Of a stretch of 45,430 nt of DNA, positions 19,722 to 29,606 are shown piece after piece; the stretch's first letter is position 1, and the number at the start of each line of letters is the position of its first letter. A program made the translations under genes and the position numbers. The stretch is taken from contig QAPD01000005.1 of the NCBI GenBank assembly GCA_003052455.1, positions 1-45,430 of the forward strand, written 5' to 3'. Source of the DNA: Sphaerisporangium cinnabarinum. Lineage in GTDB: Bacteria > Actinomycetota > Actinomycetes > Actinomycetales > Cellulomonadaceae. Under the pieces are notes generated by a model. It was not told the DNA's origin and ran no database searches. It saw nothing but the letters and a program-made list of their open reading frames with translations.

Positions 19722-22481
19722 TCAGCCCGGCAGGGCCCGCCGGAGCGCGTCGGCGCGCTGCGCGTCGGCGAGCGTGACGCGCGCGCTGAGGACCGCGGCC
19801 CCGTGCTCCGAGACGACGACGGGGTACAGCTCGAGGCTGCGGACCTCGGGCAGGTCGTCCGCGAGCACGGACACCCGCGCCAGGACGTCCTCGAGCGCGG
19901 CCGTCGCGACCACGTGCGTGCCCATGTAGCCGAAGAGGCGCGGCGCGGCGCGCACCGAGCGGACCATCGCCGCGACGTCGACGTCGGTCAGGGGCGGCAC
20001 GCCGTAGGCGACGTCGCCGAGGAGGTCGACGGCGTCGCCCGCGAGCCCGAACGAGACGACGGGCCCGAAGAGCTGGTCCTCGGTCGAGCGGACCACGCAC
20101 GCGACGCCCGCGTCGGCCATCGCCTGGACCTCGAACGGCTCGTCCGCGGCGCCCGGCAGCACCGCCGCGAGCGCCGCGCGCATCTGCGCGAAGTCCGTGC
20201 GCAGCTCGGTCTCGTCCGCGATGTCCAGCCGCACGCCCCCGAGGTCGGCGCGGTGCCGCAAGCCTGCGGCGGTGCTCTTGAGCGCCACGGGCCAGCCGAC
20301 CTCGCGCGCGGCCTCGACGGCCTCGTCGGCGCTGCGCACCCGGCGCGCGGGCCAGACCCGCACGCCGTAGCACGCGAGCAGCTCCGCCGTCGTCGTCGGG
20401 TCGAGGTCGACGGCGTCCTGGCCGGCGAGCGCGCCCTCGACGAGCGCGCGCGCCCGCACCGGGTCGACGCCGGCCGGGCGCACGGGCGTGCCGTGGTCGG
20501 CCTCGCGCCAGCGCGCGTAGCGCACGACGGCGCCGAGCGCGGCGACGGCGTCCTCCGGCGTCGAGTAGGCGGGGACGCGCACGAGGGCGGCCCCGGTCCC
20601 GTCCTCCGCCGCGGGGGCGGGCGCCGAGAGCTCGTCGGTGAGGCCGTGCAGGCCGAGCATGCTCGCCACGGTCGTGCGCCCCGTGCGCGCGGCCGCGTCC
20701 GCGACGGCGCGCGAGACGTCGGTGCGCCGCGGCCCGACGACCGGGACCTGCACCACCACGACGACGTCGCACGCGTCGGGCGCGTAGAGCGCGTCGACCG
20801 TGGCGGCGAGCTCGTCCGCGGACGCGTCCTCGGGCAGGAAGTCCGAGCGTGCGACGACGAGACCTGCCGACGCCGACGCCTCGGCGACGAGCGCGGCGAG
20901 CGACGCGGAGCTCGCGAGGATGCCGACGCGACGCCCGGCGGGGAGCGGCTGGTGCGCGAGGAGCTGGGCCATGTCGATCATGTGGTGCGTGTTCTCGGCA
21001 CGGATGACGCCGGACTGCCGGAGCATCTCCTCGAGCGTCCGCCGCGGCGCGCGCGTCGAGCGGACCGCGTGCCCCGGCGGCACGACGTGCCCCGAGCGCC
21101 CGGCCGTGACCACGACGACGGGCTTGACCGACGCGAGGCGGCGCGCGATGCGCGAGAACTTGCGCGGGTTGCCGATGGACTCGAGGTAGAGGCACACGAC
21201 CTGGGTCGCCGCGTCGTCCTGCCAGTACTGCATGAGGTCGTTGCCGGAGACGTCCGCGCGGTGCCCGGCGGACAGGAACGACGACACGCCCAGGCCGCGC
21301 CGCGCCGTCGTCGCGAGGAGGGTCACGGCCATGGGCGCGGACTGGCTGAACAGGCCCACCACGCCGGGCGCCGGCAGGTCGTGGGCGAGGGTCGCGGCGA
21401 GCGCGGGGCGGTCGGGCGCGTCGCCCGTGCGCAGCAGCCCGTAGCTCGCGGGCCCGACCACGCGCAGGCCCGCCGTGTGCGCGACGCGCAGGAGCTCGCG
21501 CTGCAGCGCGAGCCCGTCCGGCCCGGTCTCGGCGAAGCCGGCCGACAGCACGACGACGCCGCGCACCTCGAGGCGCGCGAGCCGGCGGACCGCGTCGATC
21601 GCCGCGGGCGGCGGCAGCGCGACGACGGCGAGGTCGACGGGGCCGGGCACGTCGGCGAGGGAGGCGTACGACTGCTCCTCCCCCGGCGCGCGCGCGGCAC
21701 CCACGACGTGGACCGTCACGGCGCTCCGGTCGAGCGCGGCGAGCGCGCGCTGCGCCAGCAGGCGGTCGAGGGCCTCGCCGTCGTGCTCCGCGCCCGCGTC
21801 GAGCGGGGCGTCGGGACCGACGAGCACGACGCTCGTGGCGCCCAGCAGCCCCTGCATGCTCCGGGCCTCCGCGCGGTGCTCGCGGTCCGCCATGACGGCC
21901 CGGGACCGTTCCGTGGGGTCGAGGTCGACGCTGACCTGGACGAAGCCGTCGTCCATCTGCTGGCGCACGTCGTACCCGGCCTCGCGGAACACGGCGAGCA
22001 TCTTGCCGTTCTGCGGCAGCACCTCGGCGGTGAAGCGGCGCACGCCGCGCTCGCGCGCCGCCGCGGCGACGTGCTCCAGCAGCACGGAGCCGAGGCCCCG
22101 CCCCTGCGCGGAGTCGGCGATGTTGAACGCGACCTCCGCCTCGGCGGGTCCGGTGCGGTCGAACCGCGCGACGCCGATGATGTCCTCGCCGCCGTCCCCG
22201 GGGGCGCCGTCGCGCGGTCGCACGGCGACGAGCGCGACGCGGTCCGCGTGGTCGACGCGCGTGAAGCGCTCGAGGTCGCGCTCGGACAGCCGCTCCATGG
22301 GCGCGAAGAACCGCAGGTACGTGGAGCGCTCGGACTGGCCGACGTGGAAGCGCTGGAGCGCGTCGGCGTCCTCGGGGCGGATGGGCCGCAGGTGGGTGGT
22401 GGTCCCGTCGCGCAGCACGACGTCGGCCTCCCACTCCACCGGGTACCGGTCCGGGTCCCGCCCCGGTGCGCCGTCGTCCAC
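19722..22481 (-). CDS. GNAT acetyltransferase / ADP-forming acyl-CoA synthetase-like fusion (protein acetyltransferase type)
   Basis: A 919-residue multidomain protein. A GNAT domain is at the N-terminus (about 25-190, acetyl-CoA loop [14 protein letters not shown]), then a CoA-binding Rossmann domain (about 215-340), a succinyl-CoA-ligase-like domain (about 345-640) and an ATP-grasp domain (about 690-915, [20 protein letters not shown]). This resembles Pat/PatZ lysine acetyltransferases, but those usually carry GNAT at the C-terminus; the reversed order is common in actinobacteria. It may acetylate acyl-CoA synthetases. GTG follows TAGCCT by 6 nt (leaderless). It diverges from parC. Confidence 0.88.
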   Translation of the reverse strand: MDDGAPGRDPDRYPVEWEADVVLRDGTTTHLRPIRPEDADALQRFHVGQSERSTYLRFFAPMERLSERDLERFTRVDHADRVALVAVRPRDGAPGDGGEDIIGVARFDRTGPAEAEVAFNIADSAQGRGLGSVLLEHVAAAARERGVRRFTAEVLPQNGKMLAVFREAGYDVRQQMDDGFVQVSVDLDPTERSRAVMADREHRAEARSMQGLLGATSVVLVGPDAPLDAGAEHDGEALDRLLAQRALAALDRSAVTVHVVGAARAPGEEQSYASLADVPGPVDLAVVALPPPAAIDAVRRLARLEVRGVVVLSAGFAETGPDGLALQRELLRVAHTAGLRVVGPASYGLLRTGDAPDRPALAATLAHDLPAPGVVGLFSQSAPMAVTLLATTARRGLGVSSFLSAGHRADVSGNDLMQYWQDDAATQVVCLYLESIGNPRKFSRIARRLASVKPVVVVTAGRSGHVVPPGHAVRSTRAPRRTLEEMLRQSGVIRAENTHHMIDMAQLLAHQPLPAGRRVGILASSASLAALVAEASASAGLVVARSDFLPEDASADELAATVDALYAPDACDVVVVVQVPVVGPRRTDVSRAVADAAARTGRTTVASMLGLHGLTDELSAPAPAAEDGTGAALVRVPAYSTPEDAVAALGAVVRYARWREADHGTPVRPAGVDPVRARALVEGALAGQDAVDLDPTTTAELLACYGVRVWPARRVRSADEAVEAAREVGWPVALKSTAAGLRHRADLGGVRLDIADETELRTDFAQMRAALAAVLPGAADEPFEVQAMADAGVACVVRSTEDQLFGPVVSFGLAGDAVDLLGDVAYGVPPLTDVDVAAMVRSVRAAPRLFGYMGTHVVATAALEDVLARVSVLADDLPEVRSLELYPVVVSEHGAAVLSARVTLADAQRADALRRALPG

Positions 22482-22487
22482 GCCCCC

Positions 22488-22493
22488 AGGCTA
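22488..22493 (-). promoter_or_regulatory. -10 element TAGCCT, leaderless promoter of the GNAT/acyl-CoA synthetase fusion
   Basis: TAGCCT on the minus strand with a 6-nt gap to the GTG and no Shine-Dalgarno sequence. Confidence 0.5.
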
Positions 22494-22727
22494 TGCGGTC
22501 GCGCGCGCGGTGCGCCTGCGCCACCCCGGCCCGAGCCGGGAGGACAATGGTCCCGGCAGGCGGTCCCGGCACGTGCCGTGGCAGGCGCCGTGGCACCGCG
22601 TGTCGGACCCGTGGCGTACCCTCGCGTGCGGCACGCAACCGCAGCACCCCGGCCGGCACAGCGCCGGCCACGACGGCACAGACCCCGCGCCACCGCGGCG
22701 CACCGAACGGCAGGAGCCCGCAGGCCC

Positions 22728-25178
22728 ATGGCGCGCAAGTCCTCGACCCCCTCGATCGACCCGGCCGAGGTGAACGAGAAGATCGTCGACGTCGACGTCC
22801 AGGCGGAGATGGAGACGTCGTTCCTCGAGTACGCCTACTCCGTCATCTACTCGCGCGCCCTGCCCGACGCGCGGGACGGCCTCAAGCCCGTCCAGCGCCG
22901 CATCCTCTACATGATGGCCGACATGGGGCTGCGCCCCGACCGGGCCCACGTGAAGTCGGCGCGCGTCGTCGGCGAGGTCATGGGCAAGCTGCACCCGCAC
23001 GGCGACGCCGCGATCTACGACGCGCTCGTGCGCCTCTCCCAGGACTTCTCGCTCCGGCTCCCGCTGGTCGACGGGCACGGCAACTTCGGCACGCTCGACG
23101 ACGGCCCCGCGGCCTCCCGGTACACCGAGGCGCGCCTCGCGCCGCCGTCGCTCGCGATGACGGCCGGGCTCGACGAGGACGTCGTCGACTTCGTGCCGAA
23201 CTACGACAACAAGCTCCAGCAGCCCGAGGTCCTGCCCGCGGCGATCCCCAACCTGCTCGTCAACGGCGCGTCGGGCATCGCGGTCGGCATGGCCACCAAC
23301 ATGGCGCCCCACAACCTCGTCGAGGTCGTCGCGGCGGCGCGCCACCTCGTCGCGCACCCGGACGCCGACCTCGAGTCGCTCATGCGGTTCGTGCCCGGCC
23401 CGGACCTGCCCACGGGCGGCAAGATCGTCGGCCTCGACGGCGTCCGGGACGCCTACCGCACGGGCCGCGGCACGTTCCGCACGCGCGCGACCGCACGCGT
23501 CGAGAGCCTCACGCCGCGCCGCAAGGGCATCGTCATCACCGAGCTGCCCTACCTCGTCGGCCCGGAGAAGGTGATCGAGAAGATCGCCGAGGGCGTCAAG
23601 ACGAAGAAGATCCAGGGGATCACGGCCGCGACCGACCTCACGGACCGCGAGCACGGGCTGCGCATCGTCGTCGAGGTGAAGACGGGCTTCAACCCCGAGG
23701 CGGTGCTCGAGCAGCTCTACAAGTTCACTCCGCTCGAGGACTCGTTCGGCATGAACAACGTCGCGCTCGTCGACGGCCAGCCGCGCACGCTCGGCCTGCG
23801 GGAGATGCTGTCGGTGTGGGTCGACCACCGCATCGACGTGGTGCGCCGTCGTTCCGCGTACCGGCTGCGCAAGCGCTCCGAGCGGCTGCACCTCGTGGAC
23901 GGCCTGCTCGTCGCGATCGTCGACATCGACGAGGTCATCCAGGTGATCCGGTCGTCCGACGACACGGCGACCGCCCGCGGCCGCCTGCAGACGGTGTTCG
24001 ACCTGTCGGAGCCGCAGGCGGAGTACATCCTCGAGCTCCAGCTGCGCCGCCTCACCAAGTTCTCGCGCATCGAGCTCGAGAAGGAGCAGGAGACGCTGCG
24101 CCGCGAGATCGAGGAGCTCCAGGAGATCCTCGGCAGCGACGCACGGCTGCGCGCCGTGGTGTCGGGCGAGATGGCGGACGTCGCCAAGACGTACGGCACC
24201 CCGCGCCGCACGATCCTGCTGGAGTCCGCGGGCGCCGCACCGACGACGACCGCGGCCGTCCCGCTCGAGGTCGCCGACACCACGTGCTGGGCGCTGTTCT
24301 CCGCGACCGGGCTGCTCGCCCGCACGAGCGACGAGACGGAGCCCGCGCGCTCGGGGCCGCGCGCCGCGCACGACGTGCTGCGCGCCGCCGTCCGCACGAC
24401 CGCGCGCGGCGAGGTCGGCCTCGTCACGAGCCGGGGCCGCATGCTGCGCGTCTCCGTGCTCGACCTGCCCGCCCTCCCGCCGACGGACAACGCGCCGAGC
24501 CTGTCCGGCGGCGTCCCGCTCAGCGAGGTCGTCGCGCTCCAGCCGGGCGAGGACGCGGTGACCATCGCGTCGCTCGACCCCGACGCTCCCCCGCTCGCGC
24601 TCGGCACCGCGCAGGGCGTCGTCAAGCGCGTCACCCCGGGCGACGTCCCGGGCAACCGCGACGAGTGGGAGGTCATCGGGCTCAAGGACGGCGACACCGT
24701 CGTGGGCGCGGCGCCCGCGACGGACGCCGACGAGCTCGTGTTCGTCTCCAGCGACGCGTCCCTGCTGCACTTCGACGCGTCCGCGGTCCGGCCCCAGGGC
24801 CGCCCGGCGGGCGGCATGGCCGGCATCCGGCTCGCCGACGGCCAGCGGGTCGCGTTCTTCGGCGTCGTCCCGGCCGACGTGCGCGACCTCGGCGTCGTCG
24901 TCACCGTCGCGGGGTCGTCCGACGCGCTCCCCGGGACGCAGACCGGCGCCGGCAAGGTGACGCCCTACGAGCTCTACCCCGGCAAGGGCCGCGGGACCGG
25001 CGGCGTCCGCGCGCACCGGTTCCTCAAGGGCGAGGACGCGCTCATCCTCGCGTGGGTCGGCCAGGGGCCGGCCCGTGCCACGGGGTCCGGTGGGCAGTCG
25101 GTCGACCTGCCGCCGGTCGACCAGCGCCGCGACGGGTCGGGCACGCCGCTCGCGTCCCCGGTCACCGCCGTCGGCTAG
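22728..25178 (+). CDS. parC: DNA topoisomerase IV subunit A
   Basis: An 816-residue type IIA topoisomerase A subunit that cuts and rejoins DNA in chromosome decatenation with ParE. The catalytic Tyr132 lies in [10 protein letters not shown]. The quinolone-contact region reads [15 protein letters not shown], with Ala94 at the E. coli GyrA Ser83 position. The C-terminal propeller (about 510-780) lacks a recognisable GyrA box, favouring ParC over GyrA. The subunit name is inferred from this and from location near sepH, as in Streptomyces. CAGGAG lies 11 nt before the ATG. parE is not in the window. Confidence 0.9.
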   Translation: MARKSSTPSIDPAEVNEKIVDVDVQAEMETSFLEYAYSVIYSRALPDARDGLKPVQRRILYMMADMGLRPDRAHVKSARVVGEVMGKLHPHGDAAIYDALVRLSQDFSLRLPLVDGHGNFGTLDDGPAASRYTEARLAPPSLAMTAGLDEDVVDFVPNYDNKLQQPEVLPAAIPNLLVNGASGIAVGMATNMAPHNLVEVVAAARHLVAHPDADLESLMRFVPGPDLPTGGKIVGLDGVRDAYRTGRGTFRTRATARVESLTPRRKGIVITELPYLVGPEKVIEKIAEGVKTKKIQGITAATDLTDREHGLRIVVEVKTGFNPEAVLEQLYKFTPLEDSFGMNNVALVDGQPRTLGLREMLSVWVDHRIDVVRRRSAYRLRKRSERLHLVDGLLVAIVDIDEVIQVIRSSDDTATARGRLQTVFDLSEPQAEYILELQLRRLTKFSRIELEKEQETLRREIEELQEILGSDARLRAVVSGEMADVAKTYGTPRRTILLESAGAAPTTTAAVPLEVADTTCWALFSATGLLARTSDETEPARSGPRAAHDVLRAAVRTTARGEVGLVTSRGRMLRVSVLDLPALPPTDNAPSLSGGVPLSEVVALQPGEDAVTIASLDPDAPPLALGTAQGVVKRVTPGDVPGNRDEWEVIGLKDGDTVVGAAPATDADELVFVSSDASLLHFDASAVRPQGRPAGGMAGIRLADGQRVAFFGVVPADVRDLGVVVTVAGSSDALPGTQTGAGKVTPYELYPGKGRGTGGVRAHRFLKGEDALILAWVGQGPARATGSGGQSVDLPPVDQRRDGSGTPLASPVTAVG

Positions 25179-25258
25179 CGCGGCCGCGCCGGCACCTCCG
25201 GCCGTCCGTCGGGAGACTTCGGGACCTTCGCTCGACCTGCGAGCCCCCGGGATTGGGT

Positions 25259-25264
25259 CATTCT
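25259..25264 (+). promoter_or_regulatory. Possible -10 element CATTCT of the PAS-PP2C gene
   Basis: CATTCT ends 6 nt before the GTG at 25271 and fits the nAnnnT spacing pattern, but the first base is weak. Confidence 0.3.
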
Positions 25265-25270
25265 CGGAGT

Positions 25271-26587
25271 GTGGCAGGAAACCAGGGGGGTGCCGTCCGC
25301 ACGCCGCCGGAGCCGGACGGGACCGCCGGCCCCGTCGACTACCACGCCGTCTTCTCGGTCCTCACGGCCCCCAAGGCGGTCCTCGCGCCGGACCTCACGA
25401 TCCTCGACGCGAACGAGTCGCTCCTGCGGACGATCGACGCGCCCGCGAGCGCCGTCGTCGGGCGCCACTACCTCGACGTCTTCCCGGCCCAGGGACCGGA
25501 CCAGGGCGCCGTCGACCGGGTCGTGCTGTCGCTCGAGCGGGTCGCGCGCACGGGGCAGATCGAGATGATCGGCCCCCACCGGTACGACCTGCGCGGGACT
25601 GCCGGCGGGTGGGTCGAACGCTGGTGGCTCACGACGAACCTCCCGGTGCTCGACGCTGCGGGCCGGGTCACGGCCGTCGTGCACCGCGCGGAGGACGTGA
25701 CGTCGGTCGTGCAGGCCGGCGGGGTCGCGATCCCGGACGTGGAGCGCACGACCGGCCCCGCGGACGCCCCCGCGCTCTCGGTCGTCGACCAGGCCCTGCT
25801 GCTCGGGTCGTCCGTCGACCGCTACGCGGACGTCATCACGCGCGAGCGCCGCGCGTCGCTCGCCCTCCAGGACTCCGTGCTCACGCCTCCCCCGCGCATC
25901 CCCGGTCTGACGATCGACGTGCGGTACCGCCCGGCGGTGCCGGAGGTCCACGTCGGCGGCGACTGGTACGACGCGTTCGTGCACCCCGACGGCGAGACGA
26001 CGGTCGTGGTCGGCGACGTCACCGGGCACGACGTCGCCGCCGCGGCCCACATGGGCCACCTGCGCGGGGTGCTGCGCTCGGTCGCGTTCGCGACGGACGC
26101 CGGTCCTGCCGAGGCGCTCGACGCCGCCGAGCGCACCGCGGAGGGTCTCGGGCTGCAGGCGCTGTCGACCGTCGCCGTCGCGCGCGTCGGCACCCCCGGC
26201 TCGACGGGGACGCGCACGGTGCGCTGGGCGAGCGCCGGGCACGTGCCGCCCGTCGTGCGTCGCGCGGACGGGACCGCCCACCTCCTCACGGCACGCCCGT
26301 CACCGATGCTCGGCGTCGGGCTCGGCGGCCCGCGCGCCGAGCACGAGACGTCGCTCGACCCGGGCGACACGCTCCTGCTCTACACCGACGGGCTCGTCGA
26401 GCGCCGGGACCGGTCCCTGCGGGACGTGCTCGACGAGCTGCCGGGCCGCGTCGAGGCGCTCGGCGACGTCGCGCCGGACCAGCTGCTCGACGCGCTCCTC
26501 GCGGAGCTCGTGCCGCTCGGCTCCCAGGACGACGTCGCTCTCGTCATGGTGCACGTCGACGGCGAGCGCACGGCCACGGGCGCCTAG
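25271..26587 (+). CDS. PAS domain-containing PP2C/SpoIIE-type serine phosphatase
   Basis: A 438-residue signalling protein. A PAS domain spans about 22-148 ([20 protein letters not shown]). After a short helix a PP2C/SpoIIE phosphatase domain covers about 205-435, with metal-site motifs GGDWYDAF (229-236), [19 protein letters not shown] and QDDVALVMV. Such proteins dephosphorylate anti-anti-sigma factors in partner-switching. No RsbW-like kinase or STAS partner is adjacent, so the target is unknown. The GTG start is supported by spacing to CATTCT and by homology beginning shortly after. Confidence 0.88.
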   Translation: MAGNQGGAVRTPPEPDGTAGPVDYHAVFSVLTAPKAVLAPDLTILDANESLLRTIDAPASAVVGRHYLDVFPAQGPDQGAVDRVVLSLERVARTGQIEMIGPHRYDLRGTAGGWVERWWLTTNLPVLDAAGRVTAVVHRAEDVTSVVQAGGVAIPDVERTTGPADAPALSVVDQALLLGSSVDRYADVITRERRASLALQDSVLTPPPRIPGLTIDVRYRPAVPEVHVGGDWYDAFVHPDGETTVVVGDVTGHDVAAAAHMGHLRGVLRSVAFATDAGPAEALDAAERTAEGLGLQALSTVAVARVGTPGSTGTRTVRWASAGHVPPVVRRADGTAHLLTARPSPMLGVGLGGPRAEHETSLDPGDTLLLYTDGLVERRDRSLRDVLDELPGRVEALGDVAPDQLLDALLAELVPLGSQDDVALVMVHVDGERTATGA

Positions 26588-26679
26588 CCGGGTACTGCCA
26601 GAACCCTGCTGGAGCGGGACTCCCACGCGGCCCCGGGCAGGTGTCGAATGGTGCGCGTACCCACAGCGAGGAGAGCTCC

Positions 26680-27723
26680 ATGAAGGCCACCGTCATCTAC
26701 GGCGCGGGCGACGTCCGCGTCGAGACCCGTCCCGACCCGGCGATCCTCGAGCCGACCGACGCGATCGTGCGCGCGGTGCGCGCGTGCGTCTGCGGCTCGG
26801 ACCTGCACCCGTACCGGTCGATGGGTCGCACCGACGAGGGCGTCCCGATCGGCCACGAGCTCCTCGGCGTCGTCGAGGAGGCCGGGTCTGCCGTCACGAC
26901 GGTCCGCCCCGGCGACCTCGTGATCGCGCCGTTCGCCTGGTCGGACAACACGTGCGACGTGTGCCGCGACGGGTTCCAGACCGCGTGCCCCCACGGGGGC
27001 TTCTACGGCAACCCCGGCGACGTCGGCGGCCAGCAGGCCGAGCTCGCGCGCATCCCGCTCGCGGACGGCAGCCTCGTCGCCGTGCCCGACGTCGACGAGT
27101 CGAGCCCGCTCCTGCCCTCGCTGCTCACGCTCTCGGACGTGTACCTCACGGGGTACCACGCCGCGCACATGGCGCACGTGTCCCCGGGCCAGACCGTGGC
27201 GGTCGTCGGCGACGGCGCGGTCGGGCTGTCCGCCGTGCTCGCCGCACGCCAGATGGGCGCCGAGCGCATCATCCTCATGGGCCGTCACGAGGCCCGGACC
27301 GACCTGGGGCGCGAGTGGGGCGCGACCGACGTCGTCGCCGAGCGCGGCGCCGATGGCGCGCAGCGGGTCCTCGACCTCACGGACGGCCTGGGCAGCCACG
27401 TCGTCGTGGAGGCCGTCGGGCACCTGCCCGCCTACGAGCAGTCCTACGGCGTCGTGCGCGCCGGAGGCGTGATCAGCCGCGTGGGCGTCCCGCAGTACGA
27501 CGACGCCCCCGTCGGCTTCGCCTCGCTGTTCGGCCGCAACATCACGCTCACCGGCGGGCCTGCTCCCGTCCGCGCCTACCTCGAGGACGCGATCCCGCAG
27601 GTGCTGAGCGGCGCGATCGACCCCGGTCGCGTGTTCGACAAGGCCGTCGCGCTCGACGACATCGCCGACGGCTACGCCGCGATGGACCGCCGCGAGTCCC
27701 TCAAGACGATCGTCACGTTCTGA
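26680..27723 (+). CDS. Zinc-dependent alcohol dehydrogenase family protein (MDR)
   Basis: A 347-residue medium-chain dehydrogenase/reductase. Catalytic zinc residues are Cys38 (VCGSDLH) and His59-Glu60 (GHE). The structural-zinc lobe DNTCDVCRDGFQTAC has Cys92, Cys95 and Cys103, with Asp89 replacing the first Cys, as in a known subgroup. The NAD(P) loop is VVGDGAVGLSAVLA (175-188). Substrate unknown. GAGGAG before the ATG is a strong ribosome binding site. It precedes an XRE regulator and an acetyltransferase on the same strand, plausibly one stress or detoxification module. Confidence 0.92.
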   Translation: MKATVIYGAGDVRVETRPDPAILEPTDAIVRAVRACVCGSDLHPYRSMGRTDEGVPIGHELLGVVEEAGSAVTTVRPGDLVIAPFAWSDNTCDVCRDGFQTACPHGGFYGNPGDVGGQQAELARIPLADGSLVAVPDVDESSPLLPSLLTLSDVYLTGYHAAHMAHVSPGQTVAVVGDGAVGLSAVLAARQMGAERIILMGRHEARTDLGREWGATDVVAERGADGAQRVLDLTDGLGSHVVVEAVGHLPAYEQSYGVVRAGGVISRVGVPQYDDAPVGFASLFGRNITLTGGPAPVRAYLEDAIPQVLSGAIDPGRVFDKAVALDDIADGYAAMDRRESLKTIVTF

Positions 27724-27798
27724 CCGGCGGGACGCTCGGACCGGGCGTGCGCGGCGTGGGGGTGCCGCCCGCCCGCGCCGCGCGCCGTCGTCCCGCAC

Positions 27799-27804
27799 TA
27801 CCGT
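27799..27804 (+). promoter_or_regulatory. -10 element TACCGT of the XRE regulator gene
   Basis: TACCGT ends 7 nt before the GTG at 27812, matching the leaderless pattern and deciding between three in-frame starts. Confidence 0.45.
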
Positions 27805-27811
27805 GAAGGAC

Positions 27812-28696
27812 GTGGAGGCCATGGACAACCGTTCCGAGGTGCGGGAGTTCCTCATGAGCCGTCGAGCGCGGGTGACGCCCGAGCAGGCGGGCATCGAGAC
27901 GTACGGCGGCCGTCGACGCGTCGACGGGCTGCGCCGCGACGAGGTCGCCCGTCTCGCCGGGGTGAGCGTCGACTACTACACGCGACTCGAGCGCGGGAAC
28001 CTGCGGGGCGTGTCCGACGCCGTGCTCGAGTCCGTCGCGCGGGCGCTCCTCCTCGACGCGGCCGAGCGGGAGCACCTGCTCGACCTCGCGCGCACCGCCA
28101 ACCCCGTCGGCGCGCGCCCGCCGCGCGGCCACGGCGACACGCCGGTGCGCCCGGAGCTGCAGTACCTGCTCGACGCGATCACCACCGCGCCGGCGTTCAT
28201 CCAGAACAACCGCATGGACCTCGTCGCCGCCAACGCGCTCGGGTCCGCGATGTACGCGCCCATGATCGCGGGCTCCGCGGGACCGGCGAACTTCTCGCGC
28301 CACATCTTCCTCGACCCCGCGTCCCACGACTTCTACCCCGACTGGGACCGGGCGGCCTGGACGAACGTCACGATCCTGCGCCGCGAGGCGGGCCGCAGCC
28401 CGCACGACAAGCGGCTCCAGGCCCTCGTCGGCGAGCTGTCGACGCGCAGCGAGCGGTTCCGCGAGCTGTGGGCGTCCCACGACGTGCGGCGGCACTACGC
28501 CGGGCAGAAGACGTTCCGGCACCCCGTCGTGGGGGACCTCGAGCTGCACTACCAGACGCTCGAGCTCCACGGCGACCCCGGGCTCGGCATGACCGTGTAC
28601 ACCGCGACGCCGGGCTCCCCGACGGAGGAGTCGCTGCGCCTGCTCGCGTCGTGGGCGGCCACCGCGGCCTCGACCACCGCGACCCTCACCGACTGA
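27812..28696 (+). CDS. XRE-family transcriptional regulator with MmyB-like ligand-binding domain
   Basis: A 294-residue regulator. An N-terminal helix-turn-helix (about 30-80, GLRRDEVARLAGVSVDYYTR then LERG) leads to an MmyB-like C-terminal domain (about 115-285), a PAS-like pocket reported to bind fatty acids in some homologues. GTG at 27812 was preferred over GTG 27803 and ATG 27821 because of its 7-nt distance from TACCGT. An ATG at 27821 preceded by GAAGGA is the main alternative. It probably controls the flanking dehydrogenase and the acetyltransferase 9 bp downstream. Confidence 0.88.
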   Translation: MEAMDNRSEVREFLMSRRARVTPEQAGIETYGGRRRVDGLRRDEVARLAGVSVDYYTRLERGNLRGVSDAVLESVARALLLDAAEREHLLDLARTANPVGARPPRGHGDTPVRPELQYLLDAITTAPAFIQNNRMDLVAANALGSAMYAPMIAGSAGPANFSRHIFLDPASHDFYPDWDRAAWTNVTILRREAGRSPHDKRLQALVGELSTRSERFRELWASHDVRRHYAGQKTFRHPVVGDLELHYQTLELHGDPGLGMTVYTATPGSPTEESLRLLASWAATAASTTATLTD

Positions 28697-28705
28697 GAGG
28701 AACCC

Positions 28706-29275
28706 ATGGACCTGGACGACCTGCTGGCCGAGCTCGACGCCGGGCGGACCATCCCTGGCGGCTCGCCGCTGCACGCCGTCATGCACCGCACGAGCCAGGA
28801 GGCGCTGCGCATCGCCGGTGAGCTCAACGGCGCATACCGCTCGCCCGAACGGGTCCGCGAGCTCCTCGCGGAGCTGACGGGCAAGCCCGTGCACGAGTCC
28901 GTGAACCTCTTCCCGCCCTTCACCGCCGACTTCGGCAAGAACATCACCCTGGGGCGTGACGTGTTCGTCAACTCCGGCTGCCGGTTCCAGGACCAGGGCG
29001 GCATCGTCGTCGGGGACGGGTGCCTCATCGGGCACAACGCCGTCCTCACGACCCTCAACCACGACCTCGACCCGGCCCACCGCGCCGACATGCACCCGGC
29101 GCGCGTCGTCCTCGGCCGCAACGTCTGGCTCGGGGCGAACGTGACCGTCCTCCCGGGCGTGACGATCGGGGACGACGCCGTCGTCGGGGCCGGTTCCGTC
29201 GTCACCCGGGACGTCCCGCCGCGCACGGTCGTCGTCGGCTCACCCGCTCGCGTCGTCCGCTCGCTCGACGCCTGA
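28706..29275 (+). CDS. Sugar O-acetyltransferase (left-handed beta-helix, MaA/LacA-like)
   Basis: A 189-residue acetyltransferase of the hexapeptide-repeat family. After an N-terminal helical cap (1-60), repeats run from about 70 to 180 (DVFVNSGCRFQDQGGIVVGD, IGHNAVLTTLNHDL, VWLGANVTVLPGVTIGDDAV). The catalytic His is in TLNHD. It would transfer acetyl from acetyl-CoA to a sugar or related hydroxyl; the true acceptor is unknown. GAGAGGAA gives a good ribosome binding site. It follows the XRE gene by 9 bp and converges on the next gene. Confidence 0.92.
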   Translation: MDLDDLLAELDAGRTIPGGSPLHAVMHRTSQEALRIAGELNGAYRSPERVRELLAELTGKPVHESVNLFPPFTADFGKNITLGRDVFVNSGCRFQDQGGIVVGDGCLIGHNAVLTTLNHDLDPAHRADMHPARVVLGRNVWLGANVTVLPGVTIGDDAVVGAGSVVTRDVPPRTVVVGSPARVVRSLDA

Positions 29276-29279
29276 GGCC

Positions 29280-29606
29280 TCAGTCGCCCTCGAACCGCAG
29301 CTCTGACCCGAGCTCCCGACGACACCGTTCGGCGAGCGCGACGACCGCGCCCAGGACGACGGCGTCAGGAGGGGACGAGCGGTCCATCAGGATGTGCAGC
29401 TCGTCGAGGAGCTGTTCCATCTCCGAGCCGCTGAGCACGACGTCACCGTACGGATCGACCCGCGCGAGCATCGGCAAGCCGCTCGCCGGGAGCAGCCGCG
29501 CCAGCACCTCACCGTCGTCGGGCACCACGTCGACAGACGTGGTGGAACGACGCCGGGGACTCGTCCCCTGCTGGACGACCCTCGCGAGCGTCACGTCGAC
29601 GCCCAT
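29280..29606 (-). CDS. Small hypothetical protein
   Basis: A 108-residue soluble protein that I do not recognise. It starts MGVDVTLARVVQQGTSPRRR after a strong GGGAGGA ribosome binding site. A conserved-looking centre (LARVDPYGDVVLSGSEMEQL) is followed by a helix ending in RCRRELGSELRFEGD. The start overlaps the end of the YhhN gene by 16 bp, so translation is probably coupled. It might be an immunity- or cofactor-like partner of the upstream gene, but nothing in the sequence says so. Confidence 0.65.
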   Translation of the reverse strand: MGVDVTLARVVQQGTSPRRRSTTSVDVVPDDGEVLARLLPASGLPMLARVDPYGDVVLSGSEMEQLLDELHILMDRSSPPDAVVLGAVVALAERCRRELGSELRFEGD

